Source: Limosilactobacillus ingluviei DSM 15946
GTDB taxonomy: Bacteria; Bacillota; Bacilli; Lactobacillales; Lactobacillaceae
Direction: 5' to 3'
Assembly: GCF_001435775.1 (NCBI RefSeq)
Contig: NZ_AZFK01000016.1
Coordinates: 1 to 64,000 of the forward strand
DNA: 64,000 nt
How positions within the stretch are numbered: position 1 is the first letter of the stretch; every line of letters begins with the position of its first letter. This document shows, piece by piece, positions 9,202 to 17,555 of the stretch. Position numbers and translations under genes: made by a program. The notes below the pieces were generated by a model. That model was given only the letters and a program-made list of their open reading frames with translations, ran no database searches and was not told where the DNA came from.

Positions 9202-9277
9202 ACACTGCCACGCCGCCCGTTGCCAGCCCGCTTAACGCCGGCTGCGCAAAAAAATTTAAGTTTTTTCCGAAAAAAGC

Positions 9278-9306
9278 TTGCCTTCCCCCGGGGTTCTTGT
9301 TATTAT
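9278..9306 (+). promoter_or_regulatory. Promoter of the first tRNA-Lys gene
   Basis: TTGCCT, a 17-base spacer and TATTAT lie 20 bases before the tRNA. The spacer shares TCCCCCG and TTCTTG with the promoter of the second tRNA-Lys copy. Confidence 0.6.
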
Positions 9307-9326
9307 TATAAACGTCGTCAAGACAT

Positions 9327-9399
9327 GGGCAGTTAGCTCAGCTGGCAGAGCAACGGACTCTTAATCCGTGGGTCCAGGGTTCGATCCCCTGACTGCCCA
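9327..9399 (+). tRNA. tRNA-Lys (CTT), copy 1
   Basis: A 73-base cloverleaf. The acceptor arms GGGCAGT/ACTGCCC, the D-arm with AGCTCAGCTGGCAGAGC, the anticodon loop CTCTTAA with anticodon CTT and the T-arm with GGTTCGATCC are all present. CCA is not encoded. It is identical over its whole length to the copy at 10095-10167. Confidence 0.97.
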
Positions 9400-9411
9400 T
9401 CAGAGGTTTAC

Positions 9412-9444
9412 ACAGTCGCGAGATTTCTCGCGGCTGTTTTTTTT
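9412..9444 (+). terminator. Terminator after tRNA-Lys copy 1
   Basis: The stem ACAGTCGCGAG/CTCGCGGCTGT is followed by eight T. Confidence 0.8.
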
Positions 9445-9511
9445 GTTTAAAATTGACCCGCCCTGGGATCGTGCGTAAACTAAAAGCAGCAAGCAATTTG
9501 GGAGGATTGTC

Positions 9512-10027
9512 ATGACAATTACGTGGCTGTTGTTGGTGATTATGGTGGCCGTTGGCATCATTGCCGAACGGCGCAAAAAGGAACGCTTTGCCTTCTTCAA
9601 AGCCTTGTTACTCTTAGCCTTTTTGGTCGTTTTGAGCACGCTGTTCTTCATAATTGCTATTATTTTGTTCTACTTCTTTAGCACGGCGGTCCTAAAAATG
9701 GCGATGGGGTCGTTATTTGTCTTGTACGGGTTGATTATTATCCTCGCCGGCATCTTTTTATTCGTGGTCCTCAAAGGCGTCGCCCGGTGGCAGCCCTTGT
9801 CCAATACCGTGCTAACCCTGATTGAATACTATATTCAATGGAGTCTGATCTATGCAACGATCTATCAGCTCATCTTTGACAACTTATTAAAAACCCTCCA
9901 GATTGTCAAAAACGTCTCCGCCCTCACCACGATTAGTTCCAACGTGGTCTTGGTCGCGGTCCTGTCATCGTTCATCGCTTCGTGGCTGGGGATTATCCTT
10001 TACAAATTTACCAAGGAAAAAATTTGA
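9512..10027 (+). CDS. Small multi-pass membrane protein of unknown function
   Basis: A 171-residue hydrophobic protein with about five membrane helices: 4-18, 30-55, 63-88, 105-125 and 148-166. A positively charged loop AERRKKER follows the first helix and KFTKEKI ends the protein. GGGAGGATTGTC gives a good ribosome site for the ATG. It resembles the small Gram-positive membrane proteins annotated as SA1002 family, a tentative match made from memory. It sits alone between two identical tRNA-Lys genes, with a terminator before it and no obvious promoter of its own. No catalytic motif is visible. Confidence 0.8.
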   Translation: MTITWLLLVIMVAVGIIAERRKKERFAFFKALLLLAFLVVLSTLFFIIAIILFYFFSTAVLKMAMGSLFVLYGLIIILAGIFLFVVLKGVARWQPLSNTVLTLIEYYIQWSLIYATIYQLIFDNLLKTLQIVKNVSALTTISSNVVLVAVLSSFIASWLGIILYKFTKEKI

Positions 10028-10045
10028 TTTTTCTGCCCGAAGGGG

Positions 10046-10074
10046 TTGTCTTTCCCCCGCATTCTTGGTAAGAT
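10046..10074 (+). promoter_or_regulatory. Promoter of the second tRNA-Lys gene
   Basis: TTGTCT, a 17-base spacer and TAAGAT. The spacer TTCCCCCGCATTCTTGG is clearly related to that of copy 1, so promoter and tRNA were duplicated together. Confidence 0.65.
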
Positions 10075-10094
10075 AATACCTGTTGTTAAGACAT

Positions 10095-10167
10095 GGGCAG
10101 TTAGCTCAGCTGGCAGAGCAACGGACTCTTAATCCGTGGGTCCAGGGTTCGATCCCCTGACTGCCCA
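10095..10167 (+). tRNA. tRNA-Lys (CTT), copy 2
   Basis: A 73-base tRNA identical to copy 1, with anticodon CTT in the loop CTCTTAA and no encoded CCA. It has its own promoter and terminator. Confidence 0.97.
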
Positions 10168-10172
10168 TTTTC

Positions 10173-10198
10173 ACCATCGCTTTGGCGGTGGTTTTTTT
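10173..10198 (+). terminator. Terminator after tRNA-Lys copy 2
   Basis: The stem ACCATCGC/GCGGTGGT with loop TTTG is followed by seven T. Confidence 0.8.
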
Positions 10199-10218
10199 GT
10201 TCCTGTTGTCGGGCGGCT

Positions 10219-10294
10219 GGAAAAGGCTTTAAAACTTAAAAGGGTGCTAGAAACTACGTCAGAAACGTGGCTTCCAGCACCCTTTTTGTTATTG
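10219..10294. repeat. Hairpin repeat, copy 1 (bidirectional terminator-like)
   Basis: A stem of about 18 pairs (GGGTGCTAGAAACTACGT against ACGTGGCTTCCAGCACCC, two mismatches and one wobble) with loop CAGAA, bounded by AAAA and TTTTT. It lies between convergent transcripts (tRNA-Lys and the zinc-ribbon gene). Its flanks and arms align with 36938-37013. Confidence 0.65.
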
Positions 10295-10320
10295 TCGTCC
10301 TCGAATTACCAGCCGCACAG

Positions 10321-10641
10321 TTAGTTGGCTTGCGGGCGTAAATCCGTCGGTTGGGGCACTCGTTTACCAGCTTTCAAGGCACTATTGACGCCTTCGCGGC
10401 CGACGTTGACAACGAACTCGTCGACGGCCCCACAATGCAAGCACGCGACTACAATTTGATAGCGTTGCGAATGATCAGCGTTGGTCGCCATCCAATTGCG
10501 CTCCGCGATTACCAGCGGTTTTTGCTGACATTTCGCACATGCGAGGTCCAATTGACGCTCCTCACGAAAGGGATCGCCCACTTGGCCAACCAGCCCCCAG
10601 CGGTCTTCGCCATGAACGTTATCGTAATTATTGTAAAACAT
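10321..10641 (-). CDS. Small zinc-ribbon-like protein
   Basis: A 106-residue soluble protein of unknown function. Two CxxC pairs (CAKC near residue 35 and CLHC near 68), about 30 residues apart, form a probable zinc ribbon; the rest is short and polar. AGGAGGG lies 9 bases before the ATG. It begins 12 bases after the stop of the MFS gene, so the two are probably cotranscribed. Whether it regulates, stabilises or is unrelated to the transporter cannot be told from sequence. Confidence 0.75.
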   Translation of the reverse strand: MFYNNYDNVHGEDRWGLVGQVGDPFREERQLDLACAKCQQKPLVIAERNWMATNADHSQRYQIVVACLHCGAVDEFVVNVGREGVNSALKAGKRVPQPTDLRPQAN

Positions 10642-10653
10642 TGCCCTTCCCTC

Positions 10654-11835
10654 CTAAAAGTGTTGCACGGCCCCCTTCTTTTCTTGGGTGACAATGCCGA
10701 CAACTGCCGTAATCACCAAAGCCACGGCTAGGCACAGCACAAACAGTAACCGGTACCCCAGGGCTTCAATTACCAGACCGCCGGCTAAGGGCCCCAATGC
10801 CTTGCCCACGGCAATCATCGCATTTAATAAGCCCTGGTACTTGCCTTTGGCCTCGAGGGGGGTCAATTGGTTGACTAAGGCCGGAATCATCGGAAAGGCC
10901 GTTGTTTCCCCGAGGGTTAGGACCACCATCCCCAAAACAAACCAGACGTAGTTGTTGGCGACCAATAAAATTGCAAAGGATAAAGCAATCGTGGCTAACC
11001 CAAAGTAAACATAATGATAATCATTCTTGATCCACTTATTGAGCCAGTTGATCACGAGCTGGAAGGTGATCACCAATAGCCCGTTGATCGTCCATAACAA
11101 GCTGTATAAGGTCAACGAAACCCCCTTGCTGGTAATGTAGACCGACATATTACTCGACCACTGGGCATACACCAACCAGGTCAGCATCAACCCTAAGCAC
11201 AAAGTCCAAATTACCTGGGCGTTGACCCGGGGTAAAGCCACCGCTGGGCGGTCGGCTGACGCATGCTGACTTGGCGTGACCGGCAAGCGGTAGTAACGGA
11301 TCACGACTAAAATAAAAATGGCGTACAGGCTGGCCGTAATGATAAACAGCGGCCCGACTTGATTCTGCGCCAGTTCATAGATGGGCCCGGCAATCGTTGT
11401 CCCAAAGACCATTCCCAGATTATTGAAAAAATAAATCATATTAAAGATAAACCGCCCGTCATGGCCCCGCAAGCGGGTCCCAAAGGAGTTCAACAAGGTT
11501 AACAGCCAGCCGTTGAAAAAGCCAATGATCGTCAACAACAAGGGATAGGCTGGCCACTGGTTCCAAGCCACCATCGCCAGCATCGTCAAAATGGCTCCCA
11601 ACAGCCCGGCTACCATCAACCGTTGGGGTCGCACCCGGTCAAAAAACATGCCGGCCAAGACACTGCCTAAGACATTGGCCCCGGAGAAAAACATCAGGAC
11701 CAACCCCGCCACCGTTAGCGATTGATGTAACTGGTCGTGGATATATACCGTGGTCAACGGCCAAACAAAACTGTTGCCAAAGCTGGTCAAAAACGCCCCC
11801 AACAACAGCCACTGTAATTTCAATTCTCTTTGCAT
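10654..11835 (-). CDS. Major facilitator superfamily transporter
   Basis: A 393-residue polytopic membrane protein with about twelve helices, in the size range of drug/H+ antiporter-type MFS proteins. The MFS loop motif appears as GMFFDRVRPQR between helices 2 and 3, and the second half repeats the fold (TPLEAKGKYQGLLN). The substrate is unknown; the family includes multidrug and sugar exporters. AGGTGG lies about 9 bases before the ATG; a closer GGGGAG abuts the start and is unlikely to act. It is the first gene of a two-gene unit with the zinc-ribbon protein. Confidence 0.88.
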   Translation of the reverse strand: MQRELKLQWLLLGAFLTSFGNSFVWPLTTVYIHDQLHQSLTVAGLVLMFFSGANVLGSVLAGMFFDRVRPQRLMVAGLLGAILTMLAMVAWNQWPAYPLLLTIIGFFNGWLLTLLNSFGTRLRGHDGRFIFNMIYFFNNLGMVFGTTIAGPIYELAQNQVGPLFIITASLYAIFILVVIRYYRLPVTPSQHASADRPAVALPRVNAQVIWTLCLGLMLTWLVYAQWSSNMSVYITSKGVSLTLYSLLWTINGLLVITFQLVINWLNKWIKNDYHYVYFGLATIALSFAILLVANNYVWFVLGMVVLTLGETTAFPMIPALVNQLTPLEAKGKYQGLLNAMIAVGKALGPLAGGLVIEALGYRLLFVLCLAVALVITAVVGIVTQEKKGAVQHF

Positions 11836-11895
11836 CTCCCCATGCCACCTTTCATTAATTTAATTAATCAGCACCTTTCGTTTTACCCACAAAGA

Positions 11896-11937
11896 AAGAG
11901 CTGTGATCAAGTTCGCACTTGCTCGCAGCTTTACGTC
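11896..11937 (-). terminator. Terminator after dnaB
   Basis: On the minus strand a 13-pair stem with two mismatches (AGCTGCGAGCAAG against CTTGATCACAGCT) is followed by CTTTCTTT. The T-run is interrupted, so strength is uncertain. Confidence 0.5.
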
Positions 11938-11953
11938 GTTTTTCATTTAATTC

Positions 11954-13354
11954 TTAGCCTTCATGCTCATAGTCAATCGAGGCAAATTTGTTATAGGTCT
12001 TATTAAACAGTAACCGGACCGTCCCCCGGGGACCACTCCGGTTTTTTTCGATGATGACTTCAACCTCACTCAAGCTCGGCAGCTCTTCATTGGCTTGGGC
12101 TGGGGCCCCATTGCCGGGCCCGGCATCTTGTTCTTGGCCCTGTTCGCGGGTGTAGTAATCATCCCGGTATAAGAAACTAACGATGTCGGCGTCTTGTTCA
12201 ATTGACCCGGATTCCCGGATGTCAGAAAGGACGGGCCGCTTATCTTGGCGTTGCTCGACCCCCCGCGACAGTTGGGACAAGGCAATCACCGGGCAAGCCA
12301 GTTCCTTGGCAAGCTTCTTGAGTTGCCGCGAAATCTCTGACACTTCTTGTTGGCGGCTTTCTGCATTGCCCCCTTCGATCAGTTGCAAATAATCAATCAC
12401 AATCAGCCCCAAATGCCCGGTTTTCTTAGCAAGCCGCCGGCACTTGGCCCGGATCTCCGCTACCCGAATCCCGGGGGTATCGTCAATATAGATATCAGCT
12501 TTGGAAAGGGACTCTGTGGCAACCCACAGGCTTTGCCATTCGTCACTGCTAAGGTTCCCGGTCCGGACGTGGTTGGCATTGATACTGCCCTCGGCACACA
12601 ACATCCGGTTAACCAGGGACTCCGCCCCCATTTCCAGGCTAAAAATGGCGACCGTAGTGTCATTTTTCACCGCCACGTTTTGGGCAATATTCAGGGCAAA
12701 GGCGGTCTTCCCCATCGCCGGCCGGGCCGCTAAGATCACTAATTCGTCGGGGTGCAGCCCCGTTGTCATCTTATCCAGCTGCGGATAGCCCATCGCCAAG
12801 CCGGTTACCGCCGTCGACTGCTTGGACAGCTCATCGATGTGGGACGTAGCGTCGTAAAGCAAATCCCTCATCAGCTTCATTTCCGACTGGTTATTGCTGT
12901 CCGCTACGCTTAAGATTGAGCGTTCAGCCTCATCCAATAAATTGGTCAGGTCTTCGCTGTCCTCATAGCCTTTCCCCGCAATCGTCGTTGCCGTATCGAT
13001 TAACCGCCGGGCGACGGCCTTATCCTTGACCAGCTTAGCATACGAGGCCACATCCGCTGCCGTTGGGGGAGCAGCTGCTAATTTGGCCAGGTACTCAATC
13101 CCCCCAATGTTGGCCGTTTGCTTTTCTTTATCCAGCTCGTTTTTCATCGAAACAATGTCGATGGGGACATCCTGGTCATTGAGCTTGAGCATCGCCGCAA
13201 AAATAATCTGGTGGGCGCGGGTATAAAAATCCTCCGGCTGGACATACTCCATCGCCGTGACAATCGCATCCTTAGCCAAAAATACGGCCCCTAAAACCGC
13301 CTGTTCCGCTTCTAAGTTCCGCGGTGGGGTCCGGTTGATTGGTGTATTTTCCAT
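11954..13354 (-). CDS. dnaB: Replicative DNA helicase
   Basis: Hexameric helicase that unwinds DNA at the fork (called DnaC in Bacillus subtilis). In 466 residues there is the N-terminal primase-binding collar (about 10-110), a linker, and a RecA-type ATPase with Walker A ARPAMGKTAFA near residue 213, Walker B LGLIVIDYLQLI and the DnaB signature QLSRGVEQR. The ATG at 13354 follows GGGGG at 8 bases; a TTG one codon upstream is less likely. It is grouped with rplI and gdpP, the usual order in lactobacilli. No intein or extension is seen. Confidence 0.97.
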   Translation of the reverse strand: MENTPINRTPPRNLEAEQAVLGAVFLAKDAIVTAMEYVQPEDFYTRAHQIIFAAMLKLNDQDVPIDIVSMKNELDKEKQTANIGGIEYLAKLAAAPPTAADVASYAKLVKDKAVARRLIDTATTIAGKGYEDSEDLTNLLDEAERSILSVADSNNQSEMKLMRDLLYDATSHIDELSKQSTAVTGLAMGYPQLDKMTTGLHPDELVILAARPAMGKTAFALNIAQNVAVKNDTTVAIFSLEMGAESLVNRMLCAEGSINANHVRTGNLSSDEWQSLWVATESLSKADIYIDDTPGIRVAEIRAKCRRLAKKTGHLGLIVIDYLQLIEGGNAESRQQEVSEISRQLKKLAKELACPVIALSQLSRGVEQRQDKRPVLSDIRESGSIEQDADIVSFLYRDDYYTREQGQEQDAGPGNGAPAQANEELPSLSEVEVIIEKNRSGPRGTVRLLFNKTYNKFASIDYEHEG

Positions 13355-13378
13355 CAAATTTACCCCCGCTGTTGGTCG

Positions 13379-13831
13379 CTACTTTTCCGCCACGTGAACG
13401 CGCATCTTGGCTTCCACTTCATGGTGTAATTTTACCGTGACCGTGACGTAACCCAACGCCTTAATGGGGGCCGCTAATTCAAGTTTGCGCTTGTTTAGCT
13501 TGATTTGGTATTGGTCAGCCAACGCCGTGGCGATTTGCTTCGTCGAAATCGAACCAAACATCCGCCCGTCGCTACCGGCCTTCCCCTTCAATTCAACCAC
13601 GGTGTCATCAGCTTCCAAAACGGCCTTGATCCGCTTGGCTTCGGCCAATTCTTCGGCTTCGTGCTTTTCTTTGGAACGTTCTTGGCCCGCTAACTCACTG
13701 AGGGCTTTTTTCGTGGCTTGCTTAGCCAGCCCCCGGGGAATTAAAAAGTTTTGCGCGTAACCATCGGGGACATTCTTGACTTCCCCACGCTTACCACGGC
13801 CTTTTACATCTTGAACAAAGATTACTTGCAT
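13379..13831 (-). CDS. rplI: 50S ribosomal protein L9
   Basis: L9 binds domain V of 23S rRNA and helps keep the reading frame. The protein has 150 residues, the usual size. The N-terminal domain begins [19 protein letters not shown], followed by the long connecting helix and the C-terminal RNA-binding domain. The start is set by this N-terminus and by AAAGGAG ten bases upstream, eight codons inside the longest reading frame. Seven bases separate it from the gdpP stop, so the two are coupled. Confidence 0.97.
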   Translation of the reverse strand: MQVIFVQDVKGRGKRGEVKNVPDGYAQNFLIPRGLAKQATKKALSELAGQERSKEKHEAEELAEAKRIKAVLEADDTVVELKGKAGSDGRMFGSISTKQIATALADQYQIKLNKRKLELAAPIKALGYVTVTVKLHHEVEAKMRVHVAEK

Positions 13832-13838
13832 TCGTAAA

Positions 13839-15854
13839 TCACTCCTTTGGTACACTATCCGGCTGTGCCGGTTGAATAATTGACTTTAGCTGAGCGGCCA
13901 CTTGCGTTACGCTGACGTCCGTCAATTGAACGGCCGCGTTGTTTAAGTGACCGCCACCCCCCATTTTTTCCATGATTAATTGGACATTAAACTCACCTTG
14001 TGACCGAGCAGAGACCCCGACGACTTCATTACTTCGCCGGGCAATGACAAACGAGGCCACAATGCCTTCCACGCCTAAGAGCATATCTGCTGCTTGCGCG
14101 ACCGTGACCGGATCGTAGTTGCGATCATCTTCACCGACACACAAGGCTATTTTATCATCAACATAGCTGACATTTGAAATTAAGTGATTGCGCTCCATAA
14201 AATCCGTCCGATTTTCTTTCATGAAGGCTTCAATCAATTCACTATCCGCTCCGGCCGAGCGCAAGTACGAAGCCGCATCAAAGGTCCGCGTCCCGGCGTT
14301 GCGCGTAAAGGACTTGGTATCAATTTGAATCCCCGTCAGCATAACAGTAGCTTCCAACTTATTGAGGGCCTTGCTTTCCCGGGGCTGGTATTCAAACATC
14401 TCCGCAATCAATTCACAGGTTGACGAAGCATAGGGTTCGATGTAAACCAGGAGCGGATTTTCCGGAAATTCTTCCCCCCGCCGGTGGTGATCAATGATGA
14501 CCGTCCGGTTCTTCAAGCGTTGATAAAGTTGCGGCGCCATGGACATTGAGACCTTGGAATGATCAACCAAGACCAGCAAACTCTGCGGCGTCGCCAATTC
14601 CAGCGCCTGCGCCGGTGTAATCATATGCTCAGCAATGCTTTGGTAATCTTGGACTTGCGTCAGCAACCGGGCAATATCCGTGTGGACCCGTTCTTGATCA
14701 AACACCACGTAACACTTCTGGCTGTTCATCTCACTGATCCGCCGAATCCCTAAGCAAGCCCCCATCGAATCCATATCGGGCTTCGCGTGGCCCACGACAA
14801 AGACTTGGTCCGCGCCAACCATCAGTTCCTGCAGGGCCTGCGCAATCATCCGGGCCCGGACCCGGGTCCGCTTTTCCATTGGGTTGGTCTTGCCCCCGTA
14901 GAAACGCGCCGGTTGGTCCTGCGCCTTGACGACGACTTGATCGCCCCCCCGGCCGAGGGCCAAATCCAAGTTGCGTTGTGCCATATCAGCCAACTTAATC
15001 AAATCGGCTTGGCCATCCGCAATCCCCACACTTAACGTCACGGGGGAATTCAATTTGGAAGTGTTTTCCCGAATGACATCTAAAACTTGGAATTTTTCGG
15101 CTTCCAGCTGCGCTAAGGCGTGTTGGTGCCCCAACAATAAGTAGTTATCGTCATCAATCACCTTTAGCAGCAATTCATGCGCGCTCGCCCACTTGCTGAG
15201 CTCCGACGTGACGTAATTATGCAAATTCGAAACATCCGGGTCACTCATTCCTTGGGTCAATTCAATATAATTATCCAGGTAGATATTCCCGATAAAAAGC
15301 CGTTCGTTTAAGTAGCGCTGGTTAATTTGTTCATAGTCCGTTACGTCCAATAAGTACAGGGTATGATAACGCGCTTGATAACGAAACTCAAATTGCCGCT
15401 TTTGCCAAGTCACCACCACCGGGGCTTCTTCATTGGCATGGGCGGTCACTAATTGGGCCAAGGTTTCATCAACCTCTGCCAACGGTTGGCCCACTACTAA
15501 GCGCATCAAAAAATACTTTGCCATGTACGGATTGATCCACTTAATGATGCCATGCTCATCCAACATCACCAAGCCAATTGGCATTTCCAGCAGCGCTTCT
15601 TGCTGGCCCCGTTGGATCTGATAGGCCAAGTCATTGATGTAGCTCTCCGTGTCGGCTACTAAATTTTGCAACTGGTATATGCTGACCAAAAAAGCCGCGA
15701 CCGAAAGGACCAAGGCCCCCAGCCCCCACCGCCAGTCAACAATAAAGGCCGAGCTCACCCCCAACAAGACGACAAAGGTCACCGCCGCAAACGTCCAAGC
15801 GACCCGCCGGTGTTGCATGAACTGGGATAGTTTTAAGTATTTTGTCCACCGCAA
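13839..15854 (-). CDS. gdpP: Cyclic-di-AMP phosphodiesterase GdpP
   Basis: A membrane-bound enzyme that hydrolyses c-di-AMP to pApA and so controls potassium, osmotic and wall homeostasis. In 671 residues: two membrane helices (about 17-60), a haem-binding-type PAS domain (about 85-175), a degenerate GGDEF domain (about 175-300), and the catalytic DHH/DHHA1 part. Its motifs include [25 protein letters not shown] and [10 protein letters not shown]. The start is TTG at 15854 with GGAGG seven bases upstream. It is followed directly by rplI and dnaB. Confidence 0.97.
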   Translation of the reverse strand: MRWTKYLKLSQFMQHRRVAWTFAAVTFVVLLGVSSAFIVDWRWGLGALVLSVAAFLVSIYQLQNLVADTESYINDLAYQIQRGQQEALLEMPIGLVMLDEHGIIKWINPYMAKYFLMRLVVGQPLAEVDETLAQLVTAHANEEAPVVVTWQKRQFEFRYQARYHTLYLLDVTDYEQINQRYLNERLFIGNIYLDNYIELTQGMSDPDVSNLHNYVTSELSKWASAHELLLKVIDDDNYLLLGHQHALAQLEAEKFQVLDVIRENTSKLNSPVTLSVGIADGQADLIKLADMAQRNLDLALGRGGDQVVVKAQDQPARFYGGKTNPMEKRTRVRARMIAQALQELMVGADQVFVVGHAKPDMDSMGACLGIRRISEMNSQKCYVVFDQERVHTDIARLLTQVQDYQSIAEHMITPAQALELATPQSLLVLVDHSKVSMSMAPQLYQRLKNRTVIIDHHRRGEEFPENPLLVYIEPYASSTCELIAEMFEYQPRESKALNKLEATVMLTGIQIDTKSFTRNAGTRTFDAASYLRSAGADSELIEAFMKENRTDFMERNHLISNVSYVDDKIALCVGEDDRNYDPVTVAQAADMLLGVEGIVASFVIARRSNEVVGVSARSQGEFNVQLIMEKMGGGGHLNNAAVQLTDVSVTQVAAQLKSIIQPAQPDSVPKE

Positions 15855-15919
15855 GCTTTCACCTCCCTAATTGCCATTATTATGTCTATCTTAACTTAAA
15901 CCCAACGGTCATGAAAGCA

Positions 15920-15957
15920 CAAAAAAATCGCTTCGCACATCTACGAAGCGATTTTTG
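15920..15957 (-). terminator. Terminator after rpsR
   Basis: AAAAATCGCTTCG and CGAAGCGATTTTT form a perfect 13-pair stem with an 8-base loop. T-runs on both strands would also protect the gdpP promoter. Confidence 0.8.
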
Positions 15958-15972
15958 ACTGAGCCAACCAGC

Positions 15973-16209
15973 TTAGTCTTCGGCAACGAATGGCAAAAGC
16001 CCCATGATCCGGGCCCGCTTGATCGCAATCGTTAACCGACGTTGGTTCTTAGCGCTCGTCCCCGTTACCCGACGTGGTAAAATCTTACCCCGTTCAGAGA
16101 TGAAACGACGCAATAAGTCAGTATCTTTGTAGTCAATGTATTCGATGTGGTTTGCGGCGATGAAGTCGACCTTACGACGACGACGGCCACCACGACGTTG
16201 TTGAGCCAT
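15973..16209 (-). CDS. rpsR: 30S ribosomal protein S18
   Basis: S18 pairs with S6 on the platform of the 30S subunit. The protein has 78 residues, with a basic N-terminus ([11 protein letters not shown]) and the family core [25 protein letters not shown] precedes the ATG. It is the last gene of rpsF-ssb-rpsR, the standard arrangement. It has no cysteines, so it is the zinc-independent form. Confidence 0.98.
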   Translation of the reverse strand: MAQQRRGGRRRRKVDFIAANHIEYIDYKDTDLLRRFISERGKILPRRVTGTSAKNQRRLTIAIKRARIMGLLPFVAED

Positions 16210-16261
16210 GAAATTACCTCCTTAATAAACTTCCTGTTTTAACCAGCAAGTGTGATGTAGA

Positions 16262-16912
16262 TTAAAATGGAACATCGTCAATTGACGGATGGTCCCCCTG
16301 GTCATCCGCGCTGGATGCCGGTTGATTTTGATTGGCGCTCATCGCGCTTTGATCGTTGATGTTAACGTTGGCCTGGCTGCTGTCCGCGGATTCGCTAGCA
16401 AACGGCAAGGAGTTAAGATCAACATTATTATCGCTTTCAAACACCCGGTTTTCATTGCCAAAGGCATTGTTAGCGGGCTGTTGAGGAGCGGCGCCGCCAA
16501 AGTTGGCGTTGCTAAAAGCATTGTTATTAAAGGCCTGGTTGTTGTTAAACCCAGCATTTTGGTTAAAGTTACCTTGGTTATTCGGGTTGGCACTGCGCGG
16601 CTCTAAGAGCGCAAAGTTATCAACCGTCACTTCCGTAACGTAAACCCGTTGTCCTTGGTTGTTTTCGTAATTACGCGTTGACAGCCGCCCATCAATGCCG
16701 ACCATCGCCCCTTTGTGGGTAAAGTTGGCAAAGTTTTCAGCGGACTTGCGCCAAATTACACAGTTGATAAAGTCAGCATCCCGGTTCCCTTGTTGGTTCC
16801 GGAATTGCCGGTCAACTGCCACCGTAAAAGAACAAACTGCCGTGCCGCTTCCAGTGTACCGCAACTCTGGATCCCGAGTAAGTCGTCCAGTCAATACTAC
16901 ACGATTTAACAT
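16262..16912 (-). CDS. ssb: Single-stranded DNA-binding protein
   Basis: It coats single-stranded DNA at forks and recruits repair partners. The OB fold covers residues 1-110 ([20 protein letters not shown]). Next comes a long Asn/Gln/Ala-rich disordered linker (about 115-200), and the acidic tip DDVPF that docks partner proteins. At 216 residues it is on the long side owing to the linker. It lies between rpsF and rpsR in the usual operon. Confidence 0.98.
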   Translation of the reverse strand: MLNRVVLTGRLTRDPELRYTGSGTAVCSFTVAVDRQFRNQQGNRDADFINCVIWRKSAENFANFTHKGAMVGIDGRLSTRNYENNQGQRVYVTEVTVDNFALLEPRSANPNNQGNFNQNAGFNNNQAFNNNAFSNANFGGAAPQQPANNAFGNENRVFESDNNVDLNSLPFASESADSSQANVNINDQSAMSANQNQPASSADDQGDHPSIDDVPF

Positions 16913-16952
16913 GGGCTATCGCACTCCTCTCAATAAACAAACGTTAAGCTGA

Positions 16953-17243
16953 TTAGCGCTTAACGATCATGTGACGCAGAATGTCGTCGCTGAACTTAGC
17001 CAGCCGGCTGAATTCGTTCAAAGCTTCATCAGAATCCGCTTCGACGTTTACCACGTGGTAAGTACCTTCCGTGTACTTAGCAATTGGGTAAGCAAAACGC
17101 CGCGTGTCCCAATCCTTTGAGTCAACGACCGTTGCACCATTGTCCGCTAAAATCTTGTCGAAGCGAGCAACCAATTCTGCCTTAGCTGATTCTTCGAGAT
17201 CAGGACGAATGATGTAAGTAATTTCATATTTGCGTGTTTCCAT
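16953..17243 (-). CDS. rpsF: 30S ribosomal protein S6
   Basis: First gene of the rpsF-ssb-rpsR operon. The protein is 96 residues with the S6 core [16 protein letters not shown] and [28 protein letters not shown] precedes the ATG. A strong hairpin lies in the leader at 17265-17309 and may bind S6:S18 to autoregulate the operon. Confidence 0.98.
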   Translation of the reverse strand: METRKYEITYIIRPDLEESAKAELVARFDKILADNGATVVDSKDWDTRRFAYPIAKYTEGTYHVVNVEADSDEALNEFSRLAKFSDDILRHMIVKR

Positions 17244-17251
17244 GAATGTTA

Positions 17252-17312
17252 CACCTCCTTATGGACTCTGGTCCCTTCCCACCTAAAATTTCGAAGGGAC
17301 AAGGAGAGTAGA
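17252..17312 (-). promoter_or_regulatory. Hairpin leader of the rpsF operon (possible S6:S18 site)
   Basis: On the minus strand ACTCT pairs with AGAGT and GTCCCTT with AAGGGAC, with an asymmetric CCTT bulge between the two helices, and the ribosome site follows about 10 bases later. A stem with an internal bulge just ahead of rpsF is where the known S6:S18 autoregulatory motif occurs in many bacteria. The match to that motif is inferred from position and shape. Confidence 0.5.
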
Positions 17313-17500
17313 CGATTTACGTATACTCACAAGCAAACATGTTAGCACAATTTTCAACAAATCACAAGTTCTAAATTCTTGGTCTGATCCGACCAGGTTA
17401 ATTTTGACCCTCGTGATCCAGGGTTGCGGTCCCTACTTTATATATACGCGTTTTTAGCCCAAATGCACTTTTTTTCTAAAAAAATTTGCGCCGGAACCAA

Positions 17501-17534
17501 AAAACACCGCTCACCCCAGCGTGTGAACGGCGTT
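17501..17534 (-). terminator. Terminator after gyrA
   Basis: On the minus strand ACGCCGTTCAC pairs with GTGAGCGGTGT (two G-T wobbles), followed by TTTTTT. The rest of the gap 17244-17555 holds the rpsF promoter area and leader only. Confidence 0.75.
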
Positions 17535-17555
17535 TCGGCCTTAAGAACCATTTAA

